Positions 11,535-21,796 of a stretch of DNA of 64,000 nt are shown one piece after another (position 1 is the first letter of the stretch; each line of letters opens with the position of its first letter). Made by a program: the position numbers and the translations under genes. Below the pieces are notes generated by a model. It saw only the letters and a program-made list of their open reading frames with translations. It was not told where the DNA came from and ran no database searches. Origin of the DNA: Salvia splendens (lineage: Eukaryota > Streptophyta > Magnoliopsida > Lamiales > Lamiaceae); the NCBI RefSeq assembly GCF_004379255.2, contig NC_056042.1, forward strand, positions 29,925,928 to 29,989,927, read 5' to 3'.

Positions 11535-12155
11535 TTTTTTTTAAGGAGGATCGACGGTGGTTCCCCACCTACCCCCGAAGTGACTCGGATCCCGGATCGA
11601 CGGTGGTTTCCCACCTACTCCCGAAGTGACTCGGACCCCCGGCCTAACGGTCGGAGGTGAAGCGTCTTATCACCGAGACGCGCTTCGTTGTCTCCTTGGG
11701 AGCAAACGAGTCAACTTTCCGACCCCAGAACTGGTACACGGCATAGTCAACTGTCACCCCCAAGGTTGGGTACCAACGAATCAACCTGTCCCCACCTACC
11801 CCCGAAGTGACTCGGATCCCGGATCGACGGTGGTTCCCCACCTACTCCCGAAGTGACTCGGACCCCGACCTAACGGTCGGAGGTGAAGCGTCTTACCACC
11901 GAGACGCGCTTCGTTGTCCCGTTGGGAGCAAACGAGTCAACTTTCCGACCCCAGAACTGGTACACGGCATAGTCAACTGTCACCCCCAAGGTTGGGTACC
12001 AACGAGTCAACCTGCCGACCCCAGAACTGGTACACGGCTTATCGACTGTCACCCCAAGGGAAATTAATCCCAAGATGCGCCTCCCACGGGTTGAACACGT
12101 GACCTCGCGGTATCCTTGCCTCCCTCCTCAACCACTTGAGCTAGGGGGCTTGGAT
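11535..12155 (-). mobile_element. Long tRNA-derived SINE (about 620 bp) with internal tandem duplication
   Basis: A perfect 18-bp direct repeat GAGTATTAATATTAAGTT flanks it (11517-11534 and 12156-12173). A T-run at 11533-11542 marks the minus-strand poly(A) tail. The minus-strand 5' end carries RNA polymerase III promoter boxes: A box TAGCTCAAGTGG (about 12131-12142) and B box TGTTCAACCCG (about 12087-12097), as in tRNA-derived SINEs. The body contains a roughly 226-bp unit in tandem (for example AGGTGAAGCG at 11655 and 11881) plus about 46-bp short repeats, which makes it much longer than most plant SINEs. It is non-coding and depends on a LINE for mobility. Confidence 0.82.
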
Positions 12156-12464
12156 GAGTATTAATATTAAGTTGGGTTGCTGGAAATAGAAAAAGAAAAG
12201 TCACCTTCACAAATCAGTTCTCTACTATTTATGTCAGGCACAGTAAGGAACAGTCGCTGAGAGCAGCATGCAGGTCGGCATTGTCATCATTGTAAGGGTT
12301 TTGACCAATATGCCCTTTTGGGGCTTAAGGGTGTTTTAGACAGAAAAAATATGATTCGTGATTATATTTAACGTAGTCTTCTGGGGATATTTTTTTTGTT
12401 AGGGACATGCAGTGTCACAAACGGAAACATTATGGACTTTTGATGTAGTTCACTTTATAACTAA

Positions 12465-12990
12465 TTGGATCAAAGTTCATGATTTTAGTGATCAATATCC
12501 TCTAAATAATTATTGGTAGCCTTAAACAAATCCATTGGGTTTATATTCATTTATTTGAATAACAATATTTATGATAAGAATAACAATTCTGTGGACGGAT
12601 GTAGTTTTATTCATGTAACATGTTATAAAAATATTCTAAATTGTGAATAAATTCCGAGTTTTTAAAATCATGCGATGTATTAAACTCATGAGGTGTTAGT
12701 TCATATGATTTTGGTTTTTTTTTTTTTGCAGGGTAGATGAAACACCCAATAACGGGCGTAAAATTTGTACGGTTGAGAATTATATAGAATGGAGTGTTCT
12801 AGAATTAATATTTAAGGTTTTAGGAGTGGGCTAGAATCTAATATATTATGTCCAAAAAGTTTTTGATATGATTGTGCATGTGTGTAAGATATTATTAGCT
12901 TCCAACTACATGTGTGTAAGATATTATTAGCTTCCAACTACAAATGAATAATAGCGAGCGGAGTTCCATTATTCACAAATCCAATTTTAA
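12465..12990. repeat. AT-rich spacer with a perfect 32-bp tandem duplication
   Basis: No gene was seen. Positions 12878-12909 are repeated exactly at 12910-12941 (unit begins ATGTGTGTAAGATATTATTA). Confidence 0.85.
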
Positions 12991-13139
12991 AGACCGAATT
13001 AGAGACTAAATTAGGGCCTTTAGATCTAGGGTTTAATGGATGAGATTAGACCATGCTATATTAATTTCGCTCCTTCATTAGGTAGACAATTTACTTCAAT
13101 GCAGGGGTATTTCGGTCAAAACATATATGAGCTCATCTC

Positions 13140-13560
13140 CTACCCCATCTCATCTTCTCTTACTTCCTCCGTCTAAATCTCTCTTCCATCCATCTCCATC
13201 TCTAAACAAAATTGAAATCCCTAGAACTCGTCGTCCTCAACGCATCTCGCCCTCCTTCGCGGTACCGCTGCCGTCGCCGGCGTGAGACGGCATGTGCTGC
13301 CGTCACTCTCACGGCGATCACGCCCTTTCAGCGCCGTCACCCCACCTTAGTCGCAGATGCGTCGTACCAGCCACCATCGGTTTGCGCTCGGAGTTGTCTG
13401 GCTCCACCTCTGCCTATTTCCACTCGAAGCTACGTTGTCGTCATATCCTTCGTGCTGCATCTGCTCACCGTGTTCGTTGCTGCAGTCGAGTGACCACCAT
13501 GGACAGAACTGCCTCGCTGTTGTTTCTGAGTACAAATAACTCTTGGATCATGAAATGATG
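13140..13560 (+). other. GC-rich, UTR/exon-like segment in the 4-kb element
   Basis: A C/T-rich leader (13150-13210) is followed by about 330 bp of GC-rich DNA open in more than one frame (13212-13493 and 13292-13558). The translations are low-complexity and match no family I know. It could be a captured gene start or simply non-coding. Confidence 0.25.
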
Positions 13561-14502
13561 GTCATAATTGATTAAAAAATGCGATGAGCTAGTGAGATTG
13601 GTGCGGAAAAGGTGATGCATTTAGTTTGATTACTCAATCCATTTGTTCAATTATTGCGGCAGAGTTTTGGTTTTCTGAAGCTGAAGGTTCTTCCGTGGAC
13701 GCTGCAGAAACGAAGTATTTGTAGAAGAATTTGGAGTCCTACTGGATGAAGTAAAAACCTAGTATAATGAAGTATTAACTTTTTGGAATGAAGTAATAAA
13801 CCTACTGGAATAAATTGTACTATTATTTACAGTGAATAAAGTAAAAAAAAACCTTGTTCAATGAATTTGAAAGAAACATGTGTTGAATCATGTGAAAACC
13901 TATTGGAATGAACTAAAATCCTATTTGAATTAAGTAATGACACATTTGAATGAAGTAATAAACCTACTGGAATAAAAAAAAAATATGTTCATTTCCAATT
14001 TATTACGTAATGGATGGAATGAAGTAATACACTTACTTGAATGAAGTATAAACGTACTAGAATGAAGTAAAAATATATTCATTTTCAATTTATTACGTAT
14101 TGTATTGAAGTAATAAACCTATTGGAATGAAGTAAACACTTACTAAAATGAAGTAATATCTATTGGAAATAAGTTCTGCACTAGTATTTTTCAATTTATT
14201 AGTACAATATGTTATACGTCAATATTAATAGTCATTTGGTTCTTTAATTTCTAATATTATTCATTCATTATATATTAATTCATTTAACCAAGCTATTACT
14301 TAATTCAGATAGGTCCATCACTTCATCTATTAGTTTGTAATTTATTACTTCATTTATTTGTTTTCTGACAATATAATGGTACATTTATTTGTTTGTAATT
14401 TGTTACTTCATTCCAGTAGTTTTGATACTTCATTTTAGTGGTTAATTACTTCATTACATGTGGTTATAACTTCATCAAGTACGTTATTTAGTTCATTACA
14501 AC

Positions 14503-15235
14503 TAGGGATGCCAATTTAGCCCGCAACCCGCGGGCTGACCCGAATAGTCCGCCAAATTTATAGGGTTAGGGCTGAAAATTTCCAGCCCGATAAAATTACA
14601 GCCCGATTAGCCCGCACCCGATTAACCCGCAACCCGTTAGGGCCAGATCCAAAAACCCGATGGGCTGGCCCGGAAACCCGATAAAATTTATATTGTTCTA
14701 TTTGTTTGACTCTAATTCGACACTTCATTGATTATTTTATAATACAGATTACTAAAAAAATAACTTTCCATTTTATATATTAAATATATAAATTATATAT
14801 TAAGTTTTTATTAATATAATAATAGATAAATGAATTAGAAACTTCAAATTCACTAAAAAAATATATTTAAATTTCTAAACATGCTTTAAAATTTCTTGAT
14901 GTTTATGTTTTATGTTGCATAAATCTCAAATATTAGTATTTGATCATGTTAATATTTGAGTTTATGCATATATCTCAAATTTATCATAATTAAATATTTT
15001 ACATTTTATAAATATAACTAATTTTCACCATTATTTATTGGATTGATCGCATGTTAATTTTATCGGTAGCAACCCGATTAACCCGATGGGCTAGCCCGAA
15101 ACCCGAGCTTTTAGGGTTAGGGCTGAACTTTTATAACCCGAAAAAATAACAACCTGATTAGCCCGCACCCGATTGACCCGCAACCCGAATAGGGTTGGCC
15201 CGAAACCCGGTGGGCTGGCCCGATTGACATCCCTA
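14503..15235. mobile_element. hAT MITE (733 bp) with perfect 8-bp target duplication
   Basis: The ends TAGGGATG...CATCCCTA are flanked by ATTACAAC on both sides (14495-14502, 15236-15243). Subterminal blocks repeat AACCCG and GCCCG (about 14519-14700 and 15065-15225) around an AT-rich core. There is no coding capacity. The perfect 8-bp duplication is the hAT hallmark. Confidence 0.92.
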
Positions 15236-15994
15236 ATTACAACTATAATTTTTTGCAAACTATGCATACAACACGGTTTAATTCATATTACTTCATTACT
15301 TGATGTTATTACTCCATCAAGTGCGTTATTTAGTTCATTAAAATTATAATTCTTCACAAATTATGCATATAATACAATTATGTTCATATCACTTCATTAT
15401 TTGAGGTTATAACTTCATCAAGTGTGTTATTTAGTTCATTACAATATTATTTCTTCGCAAACTATACATACAACACAGTTCTCCAACTGTTCTTCTCCAC
15501 TCCCCAAAATTCCTTCAATCTACAGCGACGATTTCCACCAGAAATCCTTCTAAATCAAACCCTTAGTATTTGGTTATGAGATTTATATAATGAACATGGT
15601 GTGGTTTACCAACTTTCTCCTACTGTAGAAATAGTTGGCTATTTTGGAGAAAACTCAAACAATTTTTGTTCATGCACACTAATAAATTACTTGAATGAAG
15701 TAATAAACTACTGGAATGAAGTAATAAACTACAACAATGAAGTACTGAACACACAATGTTGATTAATAGGCATGTTCAGTCTTAGCATATGAATACATCA
15801 TAACAGAGAATAAATACTTCATTAATAAAACACTTCATATAGTCTATTTGATTTCATATGTGCCAAAAATTTAAATAAATTCAAATTCAAAGTGTAGTGA
15901 AGTAATAAACAACTGGAATGAAGTAAATAACTACATGAATGAAGTAGGAAACCTACTGGAATGAATAATTTACTATAAGGAAATAAGCTCATCA

Positions 15995-16056
15995 GTTCTT
16001 CTTCTTCTTCTTCTTCTTCTTCTTCTTCTTCTTCTTCTTCTTCTTTTTCTTCTTCT
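15995..16056 (+). repeat. (CTT)n microsatellite
   Basis: About 16 near-perfect CTT units, followed by interrupted CTT/TTT. Confidence 0.95.
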
Positions 16057-16565
16057 ATATCTTGTCATAATTCCTTTAATTAAGCCGACCAACCTCGCCA
16101 CATTTGACACATTTACAGTCAGGCTTGGACATATTCTTTATTTCTTTCTCAAGTCGTGAAACTTCCTGACTACTTCAACCCTTAGCGCTATTTGAATGAA
16201 GTAATAGAACAGAAAATGAAGTAATAACCTTGTAAAATAAAGTAATAACCTAGGTGAATGAAGTAATAATCTAACTGAATGAAGTTATAGTCTAGGTGTT
16301 TGAAGTAATATAGAAATCTAAATAATGACGATTTCCAGACTTTCTTCTCCACTCAGAAATGCCTCCGATCAATCGCAACGACTGAAGAAGGTGACGCTGC
16401 TCTGCAGCTTCTTCCTCTTCTCAGCCACTGACGGCAACTCGTCCAACATCCCCTCCAGCCCATTCCCATAACCTCAGCAATTATCTTCTTATGCACCACC
16501 TTCCCTATGTTGAACAGCAAGTGCAACACCATGTTATCTACCATCCTCCCCATCACCACCACCCA

Positions 16566-16913
16566 TTATGGCGACATCATCATATTCAGATCGTATGTTG
16601 CCTGCACCACATCCGCGCGCGATGTAGCGAGAAACTGCTGCGAATCAGTTCCACGAATCTGTTCTGCTCCGCCATCAGCTAGTTCCACGACATTGTATGC
16701 CTCGTTCCATGTGTAGTCAGAGAGCTTCTCCATCTCCACCAGATCGAAGATCCACTCTGCAGAGTGGTGTTTCTTCCTCAACTCCGATGCGGTGGGCCGA
16801 GGAGGCTGCACGATGGAGGTAGTTGCGCCGGGGATAGGTGAGAGAGAAACGTAGAGAGAGAAAAGTGGATTGGATATGGGAAGGGAAGAGGTGTATACAC
16901 GTAACTCCATCAT
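16566..16913 (-). other. Open frame of unknown nature in the 4-kb element
   Basis: A 115-codon minus-strand frame includes SELRKKHHSAEWIFDLVEMEKLSDYTWNEAYNVVELADG (read in two parts), which looks protein-like rather than random. Downstream the frame closes. I recognise no family. It may be a captured exon or a degraded gene of the element. Low confidence that it is expressed. Confidence 0.3.
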
Positions 16914-17040
16914 TTTGTGTTTTCCAAAACTACCCTTGTGTCAATTTAATTAAATAAAAAAAACAGCTAATGTTTAATTATTAATAACCATTAGATGTGA
17001 TTAATGGGTGGATGAGATTTGGTCTCTAGTTCGGTCTTTA

Positions 17041-18395
17041 AGAAGGGTTCGACATTGATCACAACTCATAGCCGGGAGTGTTAGTTTGTTAAGAAATAAA
17101 TTTTGATTTTTTAAAAGAATTTAATTTCGTTTTAAAAATCTGTTTATTTGGTGAGAAATTTATTAATCCTTCTCATTAACATACAAAAAAAATAGATGGG
17201 CTCAAATAATTGAAATGGCAACCGAAACAGGCTTGTTTTACATCTTTATTTTTAATTTAGGTGAAAGAGGATCGAAATTGAATTCATATAGTACTATAAC
17301 TATTTTCTATTCAGATAAAAATTTTCTGATTATTATATAAATTATATATGTAAATCAATTTAGTTCACAGATCTTAATTGATGGACGACCAAGATTGATT
17401 TTCTTACTAGATTATGCTTTATGCACAGAATAAGGCATTCTCTACTATTATTTCTATCCACTAATAATAATAATTTGATGTTAATAATTAAAATAATTAA
17501 GTTGTTTTTTACCAATCCATTTCAATATTGGAATATAGGGTTGTATTAAGATGATAGCCATTTAAAATGATAATGTATTACCAATGAGAACTCTTAGGTT
17601 TAGGAGCAGATTCAATCTTAGCATGCCACGAGGCAAGCTTGTTTGCCAATATATCGCAGATTGTTTGATTATATCTGATTTCGTATCACTGTTGGCTTTG
17701 AACCATATGCCAAGTTGTTTGTCTGTGTATCGCAGATTGCTTGCCTTGATTATAATTTTAACTATGGTGTCACTATAGTATCATAATGCTCTAATTCATA
17801 TAGCATATTGTTTGCCTATATATCACAAGTTGATTGTCTATATATTGCAGATTGTTAGTCTTGGTTGTCAATTTAACTATGGTGTATAGCTTTAAAATGG
17901 TGTATAGCGATAGATAAGCGATAATATTTTGTGTTTTATGTTTTAGACATTTATTTTGATTTTAATATCTCATATTGGTATTATTTAAAGCTCAATTTTT
18001 TCCTTAACTTCAAATAAAAAAAATATCTATAACAGTTTATATATAATTTAAATTATTTTATGAAGCGAAAGTAATAATATCAATAATTAGAAAGAATATC
18101 TAAATTGATTAAACAAATGTAATAAAAAAAAAGAATAAATCTAATATAAACCATACTCGCAAAAAGTGCTTATGTAAGTTGACTAGGGAGTAGGGGCCCA
18201 ATTTATTGGATAATTAATATGCATAATGCTGCAGGAATCTGAATCAAAATCGTGCAGCCATTTGATGTCTTAGAATCCTTATCATTTGTTTTCCATATTG
18301 TCTCTGAGTGAATGTAACACTAAAAGATTTTTTCTATTTTTTTTATGCTAATTAACCTTTTCTTTTATCACAAAAGCCAACTTTTCTTTAGTTTA
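17041..18395. other. Gene-free AT-rich stretch with short imperfect repeats
   Basis: Between 17630 and 17900 phrases such as CAGATTG(T/C)TTG, TATATC(G/A)CA and ATTTAACTATGGTGT recur imperfectly. No gene was recognised. Confidence 0.6.
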
Positions 18396-18397
18396 TA

Positions 18398-18700
18398 CTC
18401 CTTATGTCCTGGTCTAAGCAAGACGTTACGTTTCTATTTTGGCACAAGAATTTAGGTAGTTGTGCTTAGTGAATCAAATTATTAATAATAAATTAAGAAG
18501 AGAGTAACTTAAGAAAGAGAAAATAAGAAAAATTATAAAGTAAGAAAGAGAAAGAAATGATAAAGTATGAGAGATGACAAAATAGGAGAGATAAGAGGAT
18601 AAAATAAGATAAATGTATGAGTTAATTATTGTCAAAAAGGAAAACGTTTCACTTAAGTTGGGACATACCAAAAAAATACATCTAACCGGAATGGAGGGAG
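18398..18700. mobile_element. Stowaway-like MITE (303 bp)
   Basis: The left end CTCCTTATGTCCTGG and the inward-read right end CTCCCTCCATTCCGG are flanked by TA (18396-18397, 18701-18702), as in Tc1/mariner-derived Stowaway MITEs. The interior is A/G-rich and non-coding. Confidence 0.75.
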
Positions 18701-18702
18701 TA

Positions 18703-20680
18703 ACATCATGGACTCTTTCACTCTACAGAGAGTTATATTAAATGTAGTATATCTTACTAATTCAGCTAGCACACTTAGTTTTTCGCATGGGTGAAATTTT
18801 AGTTTATTTTCCGAGTTATGGCTTGAGCACAAATTTATCAAAAATAAATATATAGATGCATCATGCATGAATACATAGACGACATATATACACAAAAGAG
18901 AGATATTTACCAAAACGAAAGATCAAATGCATAAATCAACGTTTTTTTTATATCACAGCTGATTCAAACCAAAGAACGATGAGCAAGAGTCAAACAATAA
19001 ATTGAAGTTATTTTAGGAAATGAAAGAGATTCTTAATCGATGTAGCTCTTTAAATATATCCTTTTCTCTTCTTTGTCATGATGCAAAACTCTTAATAAAT
19101 CCCACTCCTTATATAAGATCCTACAAATTACAAATTAAAAAAAATGAAGAAATTGAATCTCTTTTTTTAAAAAGAGAAGAGTAAAGAGACAATGAGTTAG
19201 GGAAATAGTAAAATTCCTAACCACTAATATATCGGTCCATTCATCATAAGGAGAAGCAAAAGCTTGAGGCAGGAATCTTGGATTAATAATAGTTGTATTT
19301 GAGAAAGACATTTCAAAAAATATGTGAATCACCAATGAAAAGTTTTGGGGGGAAGTTGGAGATGAAATGTTCCAAAAGATAAGGAGATAGACTCTGATGT
19401 GTATGCACAAATTTTATGCACACAAAAATATGCTCACCAGATTTGACATTAGCTTTGCATCATATCATTCCATGGGTTGTCTGTCACAAATTGTGGGCAT
19501 ATAATTATTTGTTGCTAATTGCCGGTAAATTCACATATTATGATCTGCTTTTTTTCTATATAAATTTTGGTCCACCACTTTCTCTCTCTCATTAATTTTA
19601 TCTTTTTCTTTCATATTCATTCACCTTCTTAATATTTGTTTATCTATTTTACTTTACTAATTTTACATTATTAGAACTCGAAGGGTACTACTGATGGCAA
19701 AATACACAACCTTTAATTATTTTCAAAATTTTCCCAAATTTAAATTCTATTCAAAATGAAGCTTGAATGATGTCCACATGAATTTCTCAAGACTTAGATA
19801 TATGATGCTTAGTGGAATACGGGTGCTCAAAATTCAGACAATGTTACTTGAAAGATCCACATACATTCGAATATTCTACATCGTTTTTGTTATTATAATT
19901 ACACATTAGAACCGAATATTTACACGTAGTATTTAAATTTTGATGTCCGGTCAACTTCGATTTGAGCAAAATTTGAATTCATAGAAAATTCTAGAAAAAA
20001 AATTAATACGAATGTGCAATCTAGCCTGGTCAATTAACTTCAGGATGATAGGTTTAGACTTTGAGTTTCATCAAAGCACACAAAACCTTTAAAACTACAT
20101 TGCACTCCTAAAGCAACTAATTTTCTCAATTTTTTCGAGTTTCTTCTTGCCTGATATGGCATCCTTCAAAAAAATTTAACATGGCCTAACATGTGATGTC
20201 ACACAATGCATCAAGAATGGGAATATTGATATTAATCTTGTGGGGGATATGTATATGAGTTTTTATTATGTGGTACAATATGTTCAAGCCAAAAAAGATG
20301 ATAATCTAGGAGCACAAAAATGATCAGAATATAATTGACATTAAAAAAAATAACAAAATTAGCTTTCTCTTAATCGAATATAGCAATAAAAAAAACAGAA
20401 ACAAACAAGCCACAAATATCTCGAGAGTATTATCCATCTTTCGTAATTCACCGAAGATTAATGGTATGATTCCAACTTTAAGAAAATGAGAAGTTTAGAT
20501 ATTAAACTCAAAACACCTCTTAGTGCCTCCTGCCCATAAGGAAAATATGGACCACAGTAACATAGACCATATGTATTGGACGTCACCTATCTAAACATAT
20601 ACGGATGTTGATAAAAATAAGCAAAAAACAAAAATGAGAAGAAAAAAAATGCAACGTTAAATAAAAAAAATAAAAAAACG
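18703..20680. other. Gene-free AT-rich intergenic stretch
   Basis: No open frame with protein-like composition, no terminal repeats and no RNA gene could be supported. Confidence 0.6.
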
Positions 20681-20685
20681 GTCGA

Positions 20686-20962
20686 AAACGGTAATATTAC
20701 CGTTTAATTTTTTTTAATTAAATTCGAATTTTAAAAAAAAAAATTTATTGCGTCAGTGTGACGAAGCCCACGTCGCGCGCGCACATGGCGAGTTGGCTCG
20801 CCATCCGTCTCGGTGGGACGGGCGTCTCGGCAGGATGGTGAAGAGACGGGACGCTGCAACGCGTACCGCGCGGGTCTCGTCTCGGAGGGACGAGATAGGG
20901 ACGCGGGTGTCGTCTCGGAGGGACGAGATAAGATACACCCGCGAGATGCGTTGCGGGTGCTC
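20686..20962. mobile_element. Truncated Harbinger-like element
   Basis: The right end reads GCGTTGCGGGTGCTC at 20962, followed by TAA, like other Harbinger ends here. The GC-rich interior repeats GTCTCGGAGGGACGAGATA twice (about 20878-20898 and 20910-20930). A matching left end was not found, so it is deleted or diverged. A perfect 20-bp palindrome lies at 20686-20705. Confidence 0.5.
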
Positions 20963-20965
20963 TAA

Positions 20966-21203
20966 GAATTAAAGTTTGCTAGCACCACTCTCTGCTCGCT
21001 AATTTGCTAGCACCTACTTCTGCTTGCACAGCTTGCTCGAAAACTAGCGACCATTAAATCTGTGCTCGCAAAGCCCCTCATTTTATTCCCCCCTCCAGAA
21101 ATGGGTCGTTGTTTGCATTTTTGCTCGCTTTCTGCTAACATATTTGTGAGCACGTGGTGTGATAGAAAAAAATTGATAGCAAATGGGCGTTTTTTTTGTA
21201 GTG
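20966..21203. mobile_element. CACTA (En/Spm) terminal fragment
   Basis: Read from 21203 on the minus strand it begins CACTACAAAAAAAACGCCC, the classic plant CACTA terminus. Inside are repeats such as TTGCTAGCACC and GCTCGC. No opposite end or transposase was found, so it is a remnant. Confidence 0.6.
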
Positions 21204-21206
21204 TTG

Positions 21207-21790
21207 TGTGTGTAATCCATACACGAGTAACTTCAATAAAATTACAGGTTTGAATGATATAACTCAATTTCACCAATAAACACAATTTACCACTCCGTAT
21301 TTTGGTATGTCCTACAAACTAGGGCTTATACACTTTTTTTTTTGTCAAATTTTACTACTATCTTTTATTTCTACTTTATCCATTTATTAAAATTTTAATA
21401 CGCATGATCCACTCATAATACAATTTAATTAATTAATTAATTGATACTAGTATTCAATTAAAACCGTGTCACGTTCTAATGTGCACTATTTTAGAGGGCG
21501 AATAAAGTACTACTCCATATTATATATTTCAGTGCAGCAGGCCAATGATATGTTAGCGGAAAAGGAATCCCAACTTAAAATAAATGTACCTTTGTAATAA
21601 TAATAATTAAAAAAAAGGCTCAATCATCTAATAATAGACTTCCATTAATAATATTGAACAGTTGACATGCATGCACGATAATACAACAATAGTTTTGCCA
21701 TGAGGCAATGGAGATATATCTATATATCACATATGCCTCAGCAACTTCAAATGTTGTTTAATTTTCATAATGTACTCTGAAGATAATTTC
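21207..21790. other. Gene-free AT-rich stretch
   Basis: Lies downstream of RADIALIS-like copy 2. Only short runs such as TTAATTAATTAATTAATT (about 21424) stand out. Confidence 0.55.
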
Positions 21791-21796
21791 ATAACA

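Larger units (their letters stand above)
10047..12455. mobile_element. Mutator-like element with about 200-bp inverted ends (2,409 bp)
   Basis: The left arm from 10047 (GGGTGAACTACATCAAAAG) is the inverted copy of the right arm ending at 12455 (AAGTGAACTACATCAAAAG on the other strand). The similarity runs past CACTGCAG/CACTGCAT, CCCTAA and AAATAT to about 200 bp. The flanks TATTAACTAA (10037-10046) and TATAACTAA (12456-12464) look like an imperfect 9-10-bp target duplication. Long arms plus a 9-11-bp duplication fit Mutator-like elements. No transposase is present. It has received two later insertions (10728-11092 and 11535-12155). Confidence 0.8.
12992..17036. mobile_element. 4-kb inverted-repeat element rich in GAATGAAGTAATAAAC motifs
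   Basis: Its ends are inverted copies: GACCGAATTAGAGACTAAAT at 12992 and GACCGAACTAGAGACCAAAT read inward from 17036. Both arms also share GGATGAGATT farther in. TTTAAA/TTTAAG just outside may be part of the ends or a decayed target duplication, so the superfamily (Mutator-like?) is unproven. Between about 13740 and 16300 a degenerate motif near GGAATGAAGTAATAAACCTA recurs dozens of times on both strands. No transposase is visible. A fragment similar to the left arm occurs at 25885-25995. A hAT MITE has inserted at 14503. Confidence 0.6.

Noticed and set aside
11547..12060. CRISPR-like spaced repeats
   Set aside because: The repeats are large, tandem and without unique spacers, inside a eukaryotic SINE.
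11626..12102. Open frames in the 226-bp tandem repeats
   Set aside because: Repeated in step with the SINE body on both strands and without family resemblance; by-products of a stop-poor repeat.
12087..12145. tRNA gene
   Set aside because: A- and B-box-like sequences are present, but there is no complete cloverleaf. The target duplication and poly(A) tail show it is the head of a SINE.
20692..20700. Integrated geminivirus origin
   Set aside because: Only the nonamer in a weak stem is present; no iterons, Rep or coat-protein remnants were seen in the flanks.
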